Source: Aphrophora alni
Lineage: Eukaryota; Arthropoda; Insecta; Hemiptera; Aphrophoridae
DNA length: 64,000 nt
Direction: 5' to 3'
NCBI GenBank assembly: GCA_963513935.1
Contig: OY740770.1
Coordinates: forward strand, 93,156,511-93,220,510
The translations under genes were made by a program, and so were the position numbers. Of this stretch, positions 39,690-45,564 are shown piece by piece. Position 1 is the stretch's first letter, and each line of letters begins with the position of its first letter. The notes below the pieces were generated by a model. It was not told the DNA's origin, searched no databases, and was given only the letters and a program-made list of their open reading frames with translations.

Positions 39690-42118
39690 ATATGCAAAAG
39701 TAAAACATCATATTTAAAATTGGTCTTTTAACTGTAAGAGGACCACCTCTTACATGCCTCTGATAGGACTGGTATAATAGAGACTGCATTTGAAATAAAA
39801 TTACTACCAACTGTATAAATATATTTAAAAGATGTATTAAATATTATTATAAGTACCCTGGAAGGGTTTCACATTCAAATAAAAAAATATGATAAAAATT
39901 ACAAAATTTATAACAATTATGCTATCTATTAATTAAAATGCATAGTTATTTATGATTGAAGATATAAAATATAATTCATGTTAAATCAGCCCTTATATCT
40001 GACTTATTAAAAGAGAACTAAAAACCATTACTCATGTGTTGAAAAGGAAAGGAAAAAATTGAACCCCATTTAAAAATTGTATTTTTTAACACAATCTGTA
40101 CTGCCGTCATACTATATATGACGGCAAATATCATAGAAATATTGCCGCTGGTATACAGAGTATGATACCCTTATAGTACAACCCCTCTAATCCGCCCTCG
40201 GGTGGTCCGTTACTCCGGTTAATCCGACCGTGCTTGAGCTCGCGATATTGTGCCGACGACTCACGGCCTGTCTGGCGCCTTCATCCGGTTTGTTATTGCT
40301 TTCCCGCTTCAGTGCTGTGTCATCTCTCGTGTTGTTTCTATTGATTTGCTATAATACTTGCAGAGTTTATATATAGACTTTTAAAAGTTTATATATCACT
40401 TTAAAAAAAAAATCTCTTTATATAATATGTAATAAATATTGACTTTTTTTCGGATAATCCGACCTTTTTTGCGTTCCGACCATGCCCCCAGTCCTGAAGG
40501 TGACGGATTAGAGGGGTTCTACTGTATACCTATAATTTTTCATCTTTCTCTTCTTTTTTACTGTATCAGTAAACAGTCTTTTTCTTTACCACTTTTGGAG
40601 CCACATATAGTTTATACATTTTTTTTTTATCCTTGAACCACCTCTATGCATTGTCTTTCTATCCCCTACCCTAACTCATGACTAACCACACTCTAACCTA
40701 AGTTTTACAAATTATGTTGGAACGACTGTGTCAAATTTTATTCTTTCATTTTTTTTTTAATGTATAAGCTTATTTTACATGTACTTTTACTGTTATAATT
40801 ATGTTTTATAGTAGTAAAAGTTATTATATTGAGTATATACAATATATGCATTTACAAAATTTTGACCAATTTTTATTTTGTATCAAAAATAGCACATTAT
40901 AAAAAGAGCTGGAAAAATAAAATAAAAACAAAGAGTTATCTTTTCTGGTTACTTAGTAATATTTCTGGATAATCCGCAAAATTAAGTAAATTAATGGGTA
41001 TGCACAACTCCATTTTCACGTGGCATCCATAGTGTTTTAACTGTAAGTTTCCATATCAAAACAGCTTCAACAAATTTGCACAAATAGTCATTATATATAC
41101 CTACTTTTCTCCCATAAGAAATACATGGAAGGGGGGACTCAGAAATCCACATAAAAATATAATTTGTTTGTATTAAGAAAACTCGAAACTCATCACATCC
41201 TGGACAATATTTGGAGCTAATTTTCTCACTTTTTAAATTTCTCCTGCTGAAACATATTGCTGGTTCAATTATTATTATTATTGTTGGTTCCATCTTATTT
41301 AAAGATTATATATATATATATATGCAAAAGTTAAAAATAAAATAGTAATAAATATATTTTTCATAATTATTTTTAGGTAAAACTATTATGGAAGGACCCA
41401 AGGAATGTTGGCTGGAAGGAAAAAACTGCATATCGATGGCTTCTTCTTCATAGGCCTCTTATTGGACTTATTCGTTTAAGAATATATGAAGGAGAAAATT
41501 TAGTTGCTGATTCTGGAAATGTTTTTGACTCTACTCTCAAAGGAGGAAGGCTAGGAGTTTTCTGTTTTTCACAGGAAATGATTATTTGGTCAGATCTAGT
41601 ATATAGATGTAATGGTAAGTTTAAAAATTATATATTACAATATCCAATAGAAAAAGAATTTTCTTACAAATCTTTTTAGCAATTTTAAGCGGAAAACAAA
41701 CAAATTATCCATGGAGTTAGTTGTCTAAATTTCCTTTTCCAATTACTCTGAAGAGATTTAACAGTTACAACTCTGATACCTCTCCCCTGGACCATATCCA
41801 GGAATTAACTTACTTTCATAAAAGCTGAATCAAGTACTTGACTCTTCGACTACTTGTAATGTGAACGAGTGGCAATTTGGCAGTCACTTCTTCATACCCC
41901 CACCAACCTTCACCAAATTATAATCACAAATAATTATATGTTTATAAAAGATCATATTAATAACAATTATAATACTTTTTTATACTAATTTACTTACAAA
42001 TTATATTTCAGATAATGTTCCCGAGGCTATTTATAGAGAGCTACCTCCTCGACTACAACATGAGGTGAACATAGACCATAGTGGACCACCTCAAGGATAT
42101 CACCGTAGAATGGAATAA
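1621..42118 (+). CDS. Tsp: Thrombospondin, C-terminal 804 residues (17 exons, 5' part outside the window)
   Basis: Secreted, pentameric, calcium-binding extracellular matrix glycoprotein of the thrombospondin/COMP family. Exons, all + strand with GT-AG introns: 1621-1684, 14472-14648, 15473-15592, 19609-19709, 22798-23019, 27456-27605, 27954-28058, 28151-28258, 29324-29492, 33721-33898, 34460-34635, 35033-35138, 35819-35940, 36908-36995, 38806-38989, 41377-41614, 42012-42118. Together they are 2415 nt, 804 codons plus TAA, with no frame break. Domain order by residue of this part: coiled-coil tail with Cys-x-x-Cys (1-21), six EGF modules (about 25-310), aspartate-rich type 3 repeats (about 315-558), C-terminal lectin-like domain (about 560-770), short tail. 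The N-terminal domain and most of the coiled coil must lie upstream. The Drosophila homologue acts at muscle-tendon attachment through integrins; that role here is inference. Family assignment is secure. Confidence 0.97.
2416..3094. mobile_element. 679-bp non-autonomous hAT-type element with 8-bp target duplication
   Basis: The ends are inverted (CACGGTGACCAT on the left, ATGGTCACCGTA on the right) and are flanked by CCTATACT at 2408-2415 and again at 3095-3102. The subterminal motif AATCGGGACA also occurs inverted near both ends. An 8-bp target duplication is diagnostic of hAT. It sits in the first visible thrombospondin intron. Confidence 0.85.
2670..2880 (-). pseudogene. Remnant of hAT transposase C-terminus inside the 679-bp element
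   Basis: The - strand frame from 2864 reads [17 protein letters not shown], then [13 protein letters not shown], then [18 protein letters not shown]. This resembles the end of hAT transposases (a SVE-VK-LL-VK block, then a C--FYE-----N--LL---SSEKY block). It suggests the element is an internal-deletion derivative. Family recall only; a profile search would settle it. Confidence 0.5.
3103..6269. other. Intron, mostly AT-rich; GC-rich island at 4625-4950
   Basis: No coding exon recognised. Positions about 4625-4950 are markedly GC-richer than their surroundings (gtgccctccaacttctggcg, cctctggtagtgatcccttg) and look like part of an interspersed repeat of unknown type; I found no ends for it. The rest is AT-rich with short poly-T runs and an AT run at 6250-6268. 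Confidence 0.4.
6270..7330 (+). repeat. Candidate LTR-like or other repeat block
   Basis: Begins TGTAACGATATCATGATCC directly after an AT run and differs in composition from the flanks. It contains GC-richer, purine-rich stretches (ggagagacggcagatgccgc) and the 31-bp tandem array. A TG start is LTR-like, but I could not find a matching CA end with a target duplication or a primer-binding site, so the class is open. Confidence 0.3.
7070..7156 (+). repeat. Tandem repeat, 31-bp unit, 2.8 copies
   Basis: Units at 7070-7100, 7101-7131 and a partial one at 7132-7156. Copies share acttcagggaaggagagacc and differ by one base (gaactac versus gaacgac). The array is in frame over 31 bp only by chance, and I do not consider it coding. 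Confidence 0.9.
8255..8570 (+). pseudogene. mariner-family transposase relic, N-terminal part
   Basis: Frame-shifted and stop-broken, but with a clear helix-turn-helix region: [19 protein letters not shown], then [14 protein letters not shown]. This matches the N-terminal block of arthropod mariner-like transposases (E-P-S, then V--F--TGSV-D-KRSGRPSVL). Its C-terminal half appears at 9920-10440. Confidence 0.65.
9920..10440 (+). pseudogene. mariner-family transposase relic, C-terminal part
   Basis: In broken frames: [39 protein letters not shown], then a degraded PPRSPDLTP-D-FLWGYL block, FHNDP and [18 protein letters not shown]. The order matches the DDE half of mariner-like transposases (DEA-F, VWC-IS, WFQQDGA-AH, WGYLK). 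It is probably the same copy as 8255-8570, separated by about 1.35 kb of later or unrelated DNA. Confidence 0.6.
11481..11812. repeat. Tandem duplication, 166-bp unit, two diverged copies
   Basis: Unit 1 starts 11481 and unit 2 starts 11647. Both contain attgtc-ttagcacttc, gttagtacaccatgtctttt, gaaca and actcggagaac in the same order. Copies differ by substitutions and small indels. No coding content recognised. Confidence 0.8.
12702..13209 (-). mobile_element. Solo LTR, 508 bp, Ty3/gypsy-type
   Basis: Read on the - strand it starts TGTGGCCCAGCCAAGGAG and ends CGATCACA, and it is flanked by the 4-bp duplication CTAC (12698-12701 and 13210-13213). It is much richer in GC than its flanks and contains an AATAAA-type signal (near 12890, - strand). 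TG...CA ends with a 4-bp duplication and no internal region are the signature of a solo LTR left by recombination; 4-bp duplications are common in Ty3/gypsy elements. Confidence 0.8.
13214..14471. other. AT-rich intron DNA
   Basis: No coding or element signature recognised between the solo LTR and the first EGF exon. Confidence 0.5.
14472..14648 (+). CDS. Tsp: Tsp exon: first EGF module and start of second
   Basis: Preceded by ttacag and followed by gtatat; phase 1 at both ends. It encodes the EGF module with the CFPGVEC and [12 protein letters not shown] signatures and the first residues of the next module. The Cys-Phe-Pro-Gly-Val pattern is characteristic of thrombospondin EGF repeats. The in-frame ATG at 14420 is intronic and is not a start. 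Confidence 0.95.
15473..15592 (+). CDS. Tsp: Tsp exon: symmetric EGF exon
   Basis: Exactly 120 nt, phase 1 at both ends, acceptor atcag and donor gtaacc. It encodes GVQC, then [12 protein letters not shown], then the start of the next module. Its sequence is very close to the preceding EGF exon, and its symmetric phase would let it be duplicated or skipped without a frameshift. Confidence 0.95.
15622..16257. mobile_element. 636-bp non-autonomous piggyBac-type element
   Basis: Inverted ends CCTATTGGCGAGT (left) and ACTCGCCAATAGG (right), each flanked outside by TTAA (15618-15621 and 16258-16261). A TTAA target duplication with short terminal inverted repeats is diagnostic of piggyBac. The interior is AT-rich and has no transposase. 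It sits just downstream of a thrombospondin EGF exon (15473-15592). Confidence 0.85.
16600..16960 (-). pseudogene. pogo/Tigger-jerky transposase relic
   Basis: On the - strand, broken frames read [21 protein letters not shown], then [15 protein letters not shown], then [14 protein letters not shown]. These match the conserved end of the Tigger/jerky DDE domain (F-V-FLPPN-T-L-QPMDQGVI---K-YY-K-LL). There are several stops and frameshifts. Confidence 0.65.
18430..19320 (+). mobile_element. 5'-truncated Penelope-like retroelement with GIY-YIG domain
   Basis: The frame from 18442 reads [19 protein letters not shown], then [19 protein letters not shown] (end of the reverse-transcriptase region), then [20 protein letters not shown], a stop, then [18 protein letters not shown] and [14 protein letters not shown] followed by YVG(Q)TG is the endonuclease signature unique to Penelope-like elements among retroelements. 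At least two in-frame TAG codons have replaced sense codons, so it is dead. A hairpin motif and the end of the element follow at 19251-19320. Confidence 0.8.
19609..19709 (+). CDS. Tsp: Tsp exon: third EGF module
   Basis: Acceptor tttcag, donor gtaagt. It runs from phase 1 to phase 0 and encodes [19 protein letters not shown] and ends DLDE, the start of a calcium-binding EGF module. Asn-Gly-Thr is a possible N-glycosylation site. It follows a 4-kb intron carrying a piggyBac-type element, a Tigger relic and a Penelope-like fragment. Confidence 0.95.
20795..21185. repeat. Possible small inverted-repeat element
   Basis: The left end has aagaatgaacacgcaaggaa and the right end has its imperfect inverse (ttgcgttcattctt). 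Target duplications could not be established, so this is only a candidate MITE. Confidence 0.3.
21709..21735. repeat. Microsatellite (ATT)n
   Basis: Uninterrupted run of about nine trinucleotide units. Confidence 0.9.
22165..22215 (+). repeat. Retroelement 3'-end hairpin motif
   Basis: CTGATGATGATTTCATAG, then TCATTGAAAC, followed by an AATAAA-type tail. It has the same layout (CTGATGATG, stem-loop, GAAAC) as the ends at 19251, 54001 (- strand) and 63417. No coding remnant was recognised just upstream. Confidence 0.4.
22798..23019 (+). CDS. Tsp: Tsp exon: fourth EGF and start of calcium-binding fifth EGF
   Basis: Phase 0 at both ends (acceptor tttacag, donor gtaaat), 74 codons. It shows [10 protein letters not shown], the linker with GVGLEFA found in family members, then DIDEC and CINTE of a calcium-binding EGF module. 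The reading frame runs on into the intron to 23136, but the splice join to 27456 (CINTE-GSYRC) is the family pattern. Confidence 0.96.
23284..24180 (-). pseudogene. Tc1/mariner superfamily transposase relic
   Basis: On the - strand from high to low coordinates: [20 protein letters not shown] then [11 protein letters not shown], a degraded DEA-F region, [12 protein letters not shown] VWCGI region, [22 protein letters not shown], and [19 protein letters not shown]. These blocks follow the order of arthropod mariner-like transposases (KPYR--LL--L---D-DRR--FCE to [20 protein letters not shown]). Multiple stops and frameshifts make it a dead copy. Confidence 0.75.
25270..26007 (-). pseudogene. IS630/Tc1-like DDE transposase relic interrupted by mariner
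   Basis: The - strand reads [21 protein letters not shown], a GDCHHDM-type box, [67 protein letters not shown], and an acidic tail with [13 protein letters not shown]. The sequence DN...H-V, L-P-Y--DLNPIE--WA--K is the signature of an arthropod DDE family. It continues beyond the mariner at 27292-27335 ([10 protein letters not shown]). Confidence 0.7.
26010..27289 (+). mobile_element. mariner element, irritans-like, about 1.28 kb, decayed
   Basis: Inverted ends GAGGTGCTATCAGAAAGTT and AACTTTCTGATAGCACCTTG flanked by TA (26008-26009 and 27290-27291). The length is typical of mariner (about 1.3 kb). The interior holds a transposase pseudogene. It sits inside the older DDE relic of 25270-27335. 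Confidence 0.88.
26204..27230 (+). pseudogene. mariner transposase pseudogene
   Basis: Starts [19 protein letters not shown] and then is broken by many stops. Recognisable blocks in order: [15 protein letters not shown] (first catalytic Asp region), [28 protein letters not shown] (second Asp) and [19 protein letters not shown] (third Asp of the D,D34D triad). All three catalytic aspartates survive, but the frame is destroyed, so it is inactive. Confidence 0.85.
27456..27605 (+). CDS. Tsp: Tsp exon: fifth and sixth EGF modules
   Basis: Acceptor aatag, donor gtgaga, phase 0 at both ends, 50 codons. It completes the module [15 protein letters not shown] and starts the sixth ([13 protein letters not shown]). 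Asn-Gln-Thr is a possible glycosylation site. The acceptor lies only about 165 bp from the end of a mariner copy (27289) and closer still to older transposase remains. Confidence 0.95.
27785..27838. repeat. Microsatellite (AT)n
   Basis: Long AT run with a single gt interruption, inside the intron between two thrombospondin EGF exons. Confidence 0.9.
27954..28058 (+). CDS. Tsp: Tsp exon: last EGF to first type 3 repeat
   Basis: Acceptor after a T-rich tract ending cag, donor gtatat, phase 0 at both ends, 35 codons. It contains [12 protein letters not shown] closing the last EGF, then DQDLDGYPD, the first calcium-binding type 3 element. Confidence 0.95.
28151..28258 (+). CDS. Tsp: Tsp exon: type 3 repeats
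   Basis: Acceptor ttcag, donor gtaacg, phase 0 at both ends, 36 codons. It encodes [20 protein letters not shown] and [16 protein letters not shown], alternating N- and C-type aspartate-rich calcium sites with conserved cysteines. Confidence 0.96.
28259..30714. other. Intron DNA around one Tsp exon, no other gene seen
   Basis: Apart from the exon at 29324-29492, AT-rich intron sequence. Positions 28600-28780 are somewhat GC-richer (agaccagctgtgtttttggt), but no element could be recognised. Confidence 0.4.
29324..29492 (+). CDS. Tsp: Tsp exon: type 3 repeats
   Basis: Acceptor tttag, donor gtatac, from phase 0 to phase 1, 56 codons plus one base. It encodes [11 protein letters not shown] and [15 protein letters not shown] Gly-Gly-Gly stretch ([12 protein letters not shown]) replaces the usual Asp/Glu spacing in one repeat. 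Confidence 0.96.
30715..31845 (+). pseudogene. mariner transposase relic with a nested insertion
   Basis: Broken frames read [38 protein letters not shown], then ITGDKTW-like remains, [32 protein letters not shown], and [13 protein letters not shown]. The order matches mariner transposases (RWH-RFK-GRE-VEDD, LTI-EIAEEL-IS-GS-QEIL, TVFFD, VHHEFLPQGQTVN-EYYLEVL, HHDNA-AH). Interrupted by the 297-bp insertion at 31210-31506. Degraded and truncated after about 31845. Confidence 0.7.
31210..31506. mobile_element. 297-bp insertion with 9-bp target duplication
   Basis: CGGGACCCA occurs at 31201-31209 and again at 31507-31515, on either side of DNA that breaks the mariner coding order between the SQWKS region and the SKSNVRVML region. 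The insert starts gttagttagtgaatttgggg and has no obvious terminal inverted repeats, poly(A) or TG/CA ends. A 9-bp duplication suits MULE- or Merlin-type elements, but the class is open. Confidence 0.6.
32060..32265 (+). pseudogene. Unrecognised coding-like remnant
   Basis: After a stop at about 32100 a frame of 54 codons reads [37 protein letters not shown] and [16 protein letters not shown], ending in TAA at about 32264. Composition is more protein-like than the AT-rich frames around it. Not recognised; perhaps part of a retroelement gag. Confidence 0.25.
33721..33898 (+). CDS. Tsp: Tsp exon: type 3 repeats
   Basis: Acceptor tttag, donor gtaact, from phase 1 to phase 2. It encodes [31 protein letters not shown] and [11 protein letters not shown]. 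It is separated from the previous exon by a 4.2-kb intron with a mariner relic. Confidence 0.96.
34460..34635 (+). CDS. Tsp: Tsp exon: type 3 repeats with RGD
   Basis: Acceptor ttaaag, donor gtaaga, from phase 2 to phase 1. It encodes [14 protein letters not shown] and [17 protein letters not shown]. The Arg-Gly-Asp triplet is at 34536-34544, in the type 3 region where several vertebrate thrombospondins also carry an integrin-binding RGD. Confidence 0.96.
35033..35138 (+). CDS. Tsp: Tsp exon: last type 3 repeat
   Basis: Acceptor ttctag, donor gtaaat, from phase 1 to phase 2. It encodes [19 protein letters not shown] and [14 protein letters not shown], leading into the C-terminal domain. Confidence 0.95.
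35819..35940 (+). CDS. Tsp: Tsp exon: start of C-terminal domain
   Basis: Acceptor tttcag, donor gttagt, from phase 2 to phase 1. It encodes [18 protein letters not shown] and NSDPGLAVG, highly conserved motifs at the start of the thrombospondin C-terminal L-lectin-like domain. Confidence 0.97.
36908..36995 (+). CDS. Tsp: Tsp exon: C-terminal domain
   Basis: Acceptor tttcag, donor gtattg, from phase 1 to phase 2. It encodes [18 protein letters not shown] and DDDYVGFIF, the family pattern for this beta-sandwich segment. Confidence 0.96.
38806..38989 (+). CDS. Tsp: Tsp exon: C-terminal domain
   Basis: Acceptor ttacag, donor gttagt, from phase 2 to phase 0. It encodes [34 protein letters not shown] and [10 protein letters not shown], among the most conserved blocks of the family. 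The frame runs on to 39019 in the intron, but the join to 41377 restores the conserved [14 protein letters not shown]. Confidence 0.97.
39640..39690. repeat. Compound microsatellite (AT)n(AC)n
   Basis: AT run followed directly by an AC run, in the intron before the exon at 41377. Confidence 0.9.
40174..40524. mobile_element. 351-bp pogo/Tigger-type MITE
   Basis: Ends TAGTACAACCCCTCTAATCC (left) and GGATTAGAGGGGTTCTACTG (right) are inverted copies of the CAGTAGAACC--TC-AATCCG terminus typical of pogo/Tigger. They are flanked by TA (40172-40173 and 40525-40526). The interior is GC-rich and partly palindromic (ataatccgacc, taatccgaccg) with no transposase. Confidence 0.85.
41377..41614 (+). CDS. 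Tsp: Tsp exon: C-terminal domain
   Basis: Acceptor tttttag, donor gtaagt, from phase 0 to phase 1, 79 codons plus one base. It contains [34 protein letters not shown] and [19 protein letters not shown], with the invariant final cysteine in YRCN. Confidence 0.97.
42012..42118 (+). CDS. Tsp: Tsp last coding exon
   Basis: Acceptor tttcag; phase 1 in; 35 codons ending GYHRRME and TAA at 42116-42118. It encodes the family's short, charged, variable C-terminal tail ([13 protein letters not shown]). Confidence 0.95.
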
Positions 42119-42600
42119 TCTTTACGTCTGTACAAATAAATTTACTATGACCAACTGATAAAAATCTTTCGATCATTCGAGACAATAGTAATCAAATAAA
42201 CATAAATGTGTTCGAAGTTTTAAAATAACTAAAAAGAACTATAAGATTACTTCAAACAATTCATTAAATATTTGAACTTCTGTATATATACACTTAAATA
42301 TGATTGTGTAAAGGTTTAACTGTTAAGATAGAAAAATATTAATGAAATTAACAACTTGTATCCTACTCTGTAAAATTAAATCTATAAAACTCGTTCAGTG
42401 CAATTTTTAATTTATAGTTTTACATTCTTAAAATATTAATTTCTTTACATATTTAACAGCGTACATACATTACGTTTACTACATTTGTACATATTTTTTT
42501 AATAGATTATCAATTAGAATAATGACTGTTATAGTTAATAAATTACATTATAATTTTAAAATGTTTGTAAGAATAATAAATACATATTTTTTTAATGTGT
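42119..42600 (+). other. Tsp: Tsp 3' UTR with candidate poly(A) signals
   Basis: AT-rich sequence after the stop codon. Canonical AATAAA hexamers occur at 42135-42140, 42195-42200 and 42575-42580. Which is used cannot be told from sequence alone. Confidence 0.5.
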
Positions 42601-45209
42601 AAATTGTTGCTTATTTCCATAGAAAATTTTAACTTGTAATACAGAGAAAGAGAGGGAGAGTATGCAAGAAAAGGAGAGCAAAAGAGAATTTTATTTTAAT
42701 GAAATAGGTTAAACAATAAGACACACATTTGGTCTCAAAACCTTGTTTTATTTTCTGCACTTTACGTAAAAAATGTTTCATGAATTAATACAATAAAAAT
42801 TACTATTTAACAAATGAATAAAGAAATACAAAATTAAGTAATCATTTGATTTATTATTCTAGCATTTATTATAAGGCACAAAGCAAAAAGAGATTCACTT
42901 ACAACACAGCCAAATATTTTCTTATATAACGTTATTTGTATACGAGGGTGTCTCCAACAATTAACAAATGGTGTCTTATTTGTATAAGACATAGCCACCA
43001 AGAATGAAGAATGACTCTCATCAATCTTCAATCAACAAAAATAGGATGGAGAGAAATCATTTTGTGTTGAGTATTAAATAATTATAAATCAACATAGAAC
43101 TTGTAACAAAGTTGTATTACAATAAGTAGGTTAAATGTATTTGAGCATCACCTTTGGATATTAAATATATATAATTGTATAATTTATAAACCTCCGCTAC
43201 AAATATGATTAACTTTCTAACAGAGTGCTAAAAAGGAGGCTTTTGTTTCAGAAATACAAATTCGATAATCATGAAGCTTTCTTTTTGATTGCTTAAAAGC
43301 ATAATGCTACTACAAAAACAGACCACTGAGCAAAAAAAAAAAAAAAAAAACCAAGAAAAAATTAAATGTATATTTCCCTATATTGATTCTGTACATCATT
43401 CTAAAGTTCAATACATTTACATTTCAGCTGAAAATAGTTATGGGAGTAAGATAAAGATAACATTCTGAGTTGTAAAGCTATTGATATAATTTAATAAAGT
43501 TGACATTAATTCCTCTAGATTCAGTTCAACAACTTAATTGGATTAAGAATGTATCAAACTCATACAGACATGAAATTGTATATTAATTTTTAGCCATTTT
43601 TTTCTTAGGACGGCTTAACTGTTAAAAAAACAATTTATATAGTTGAATTTTCATAATCAATCAATATTTTTTATAATCAAACAAAAAATAGAATATATAA
43701 TATACAGCATTTAACATAACACATTCTTGTAGTCGAGATCAAAACTCAGTTTACATTGTTTATAAGGCTAGGTTTTGCTTTTATGATAACTGCTACAAGA
43801 GAAATACCACTGATATTAGCAAAAGTTACAAATTCTGTTAAACTGCCGGATTTAATAAAATTATAAATTAATAATGCTTAAAAAATTACAAACTTTCTCA
43901 AACATCCATACATATAACTAAATAATAAACTAACAAAAATTAAACATTGCCATCACCATAGATCACAAGATCAATAGCTACAGAATTAATTTTTTGTTTT
44001 CCTCAGAGGAGATACTCCCAAATTTATCACCACCAAAATATATTTTAAAAAACTCTAAGATAAGGCCAAAATATCACTACATACCAAATTTGATCAAAAT
44101 CAAATCATAGGCAACAATACATGGCATTGCAGGGACAACAGATACTCCCAAACAAAAAGATATAAGAGTCAATATTGCCATGAAAACTCAATATTTCTTT
44201 AACATTATTACAAAATTTTCTCTATACTGAGAAAGTAAAAACCCATTTATTTTATTACTGTGTTTGGCCCCAATGTTGTTTTTACTAGTAGACTAGTTAT
44301 AAAAAGAGGCTCTCCTATCAACTTTCTGCAAAAATTGTGACAAAATTAGTTTTAAAATAAACATATATTTGAATAAAACTTAAATTTGCTTCCCTCCAGT
44401 AATAAATTAATATTTGATTATTATTATTATTTTTTTTAATTATAAGGGTTTCAGTCCATTTTCTTATTTTACCAATTATTTTTGAACAATATTTTCTTTT
44501 ACATCTAATTTAGCACACTGGTTCTTCATATTTCGCCAAACAGTAGTCGCTTTTGAGAAATTGGACAAAACAATAACCTGTAACTCCCAAACTAAATTTT
44601 TGCACAGATGTCAACCAAATATATTTGTTTCTATCCTTAAACAAAATTTGTTCAAAAACAACAATAAATTTTGAGAAAAAAATCAAAAAATTTTGTATTG
44701 GTCTTAATTTGTCCACAACCAACAAAAAAACTTGAAGTGAATACTTTTATTGAATACCATTATTGTTTTAAATATATATAGTTACATTTTCAATTACTTA
44801 TGGTATTTACCTTTTAGTAACCTTGTAATCAAAAGTTTTAATAGCTTTACCCGAATCTGTACAAAATTAAATTTATATATATTATTCTGACCACATATTG
44901 ACAATTACTGTTAAAAATTGACCGAATCTATTTCAACAGCGGAATTAATTCATTTTCATTACTTTAGATAAATAAAATGGAGAGAAAATTCAAATTTTAA
45001 ATTCTGCGTATTCTTTTTTATGAAATTAAATTTAGGTCTATATACATAAAGTTATGAGAATTAGGTTATTATTTTAGTGGATAACTATTTTGGCCACCTG
45101 AAGATACTATTTTTCATATTGTCTTCAATACGGTTAGAACGGAATTTGCTGCAGTTTAAAGCAAATGACTTGAAAATGAAGAACACGAAATATAACCTAA
45201 TTAAATTTT
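42601..45209. other. Intergenic DNA after the Tsp 3' end
   Basis: AT-rich with no convincing gene. 44010-44720 shares phrases with 36370-36760 (see that entry). Confidence 0.4.
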
Positions 45210-45352
45210 TTAATTTTAAATTTATTGATTTTAATGCTATTACGTTTTTTACCACGAGTATTGAAAATACAATAATATTTCGAGTGACTGGTATATTCAA
45301 TACTTGCTGGTAAAAAAATTTAATAGCACTAAAATTAATAAATTAAAAATTA
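45210..45352. repeat. Inverted repeat, arms about 57 bp
   Basis: The left arm (45210-45266: ttaattttaaatttattg, then ttttaatgctatta, then ttttttaccacgagtattga) is mirrored by the right arm 45297-45352 (caatacttgctggtaaaaaa, taatagcactaaaattaata). About 30 bp separate the arms. Probably a small palindromic MITE or foldback remnant. Confidence 0.7.
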
Positions 45353-45492
45353 ATAAATACATACTTAAGGGCTGCAAAATAGGTAAAAATTAATTTTGTT
45401 GTCACATATGCGAGTTAATTAATTTCGTAACTCAAAAATTGCAGCAATAAAGCAAAGTCAAGTGAGAAATCTAAGCCCTGTGCTGGGAAGCG

Positions 45493-45564
45493 ATTAGGAT
45501 AGCTCAATATGTAGAGCATTGGCGTGTAAAGCCAAAGGTCCTAGGTTCGATTCCCAGTCTAGAT
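45493..45564 (+). ncRNA. tRNA-like sequence, probably a tRNA-derived SINE head
   Basis: It has an imperfect acceptor stem (attagga/tctagat, one mismatch and two G-T pairs), a D arm with gctc/gagc, a perfect anticodon stem ttggc/gccaa with loop gtgtaaa (anticodon position GTA, non-standard base 32), and a T arm with a perfect B box ggttcgattcc. No CCA, no Tyr-type intron and a weak acceptor argue against a working tRNA gene. This layout is common in insect tRNA-derived SINEs. Confidence 0.55.

Noticed and set aside
40991..41293. 100-codon - strand frame ([20 protein letters not shown] start)
   Set aside because: Longest open frame outside the known genes in its region, but no recognisable domain, low-complexity start from an ATT run, and it lies in a Tsp intron; probably chance.
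45493..45564. Functional tRNA-Tyr gene
   Set aside because: Acceptor stem mismatches, unusual base at position 32 and no intron expected for eukaryotic tRNA-Tyr; better explained as a SINE head.
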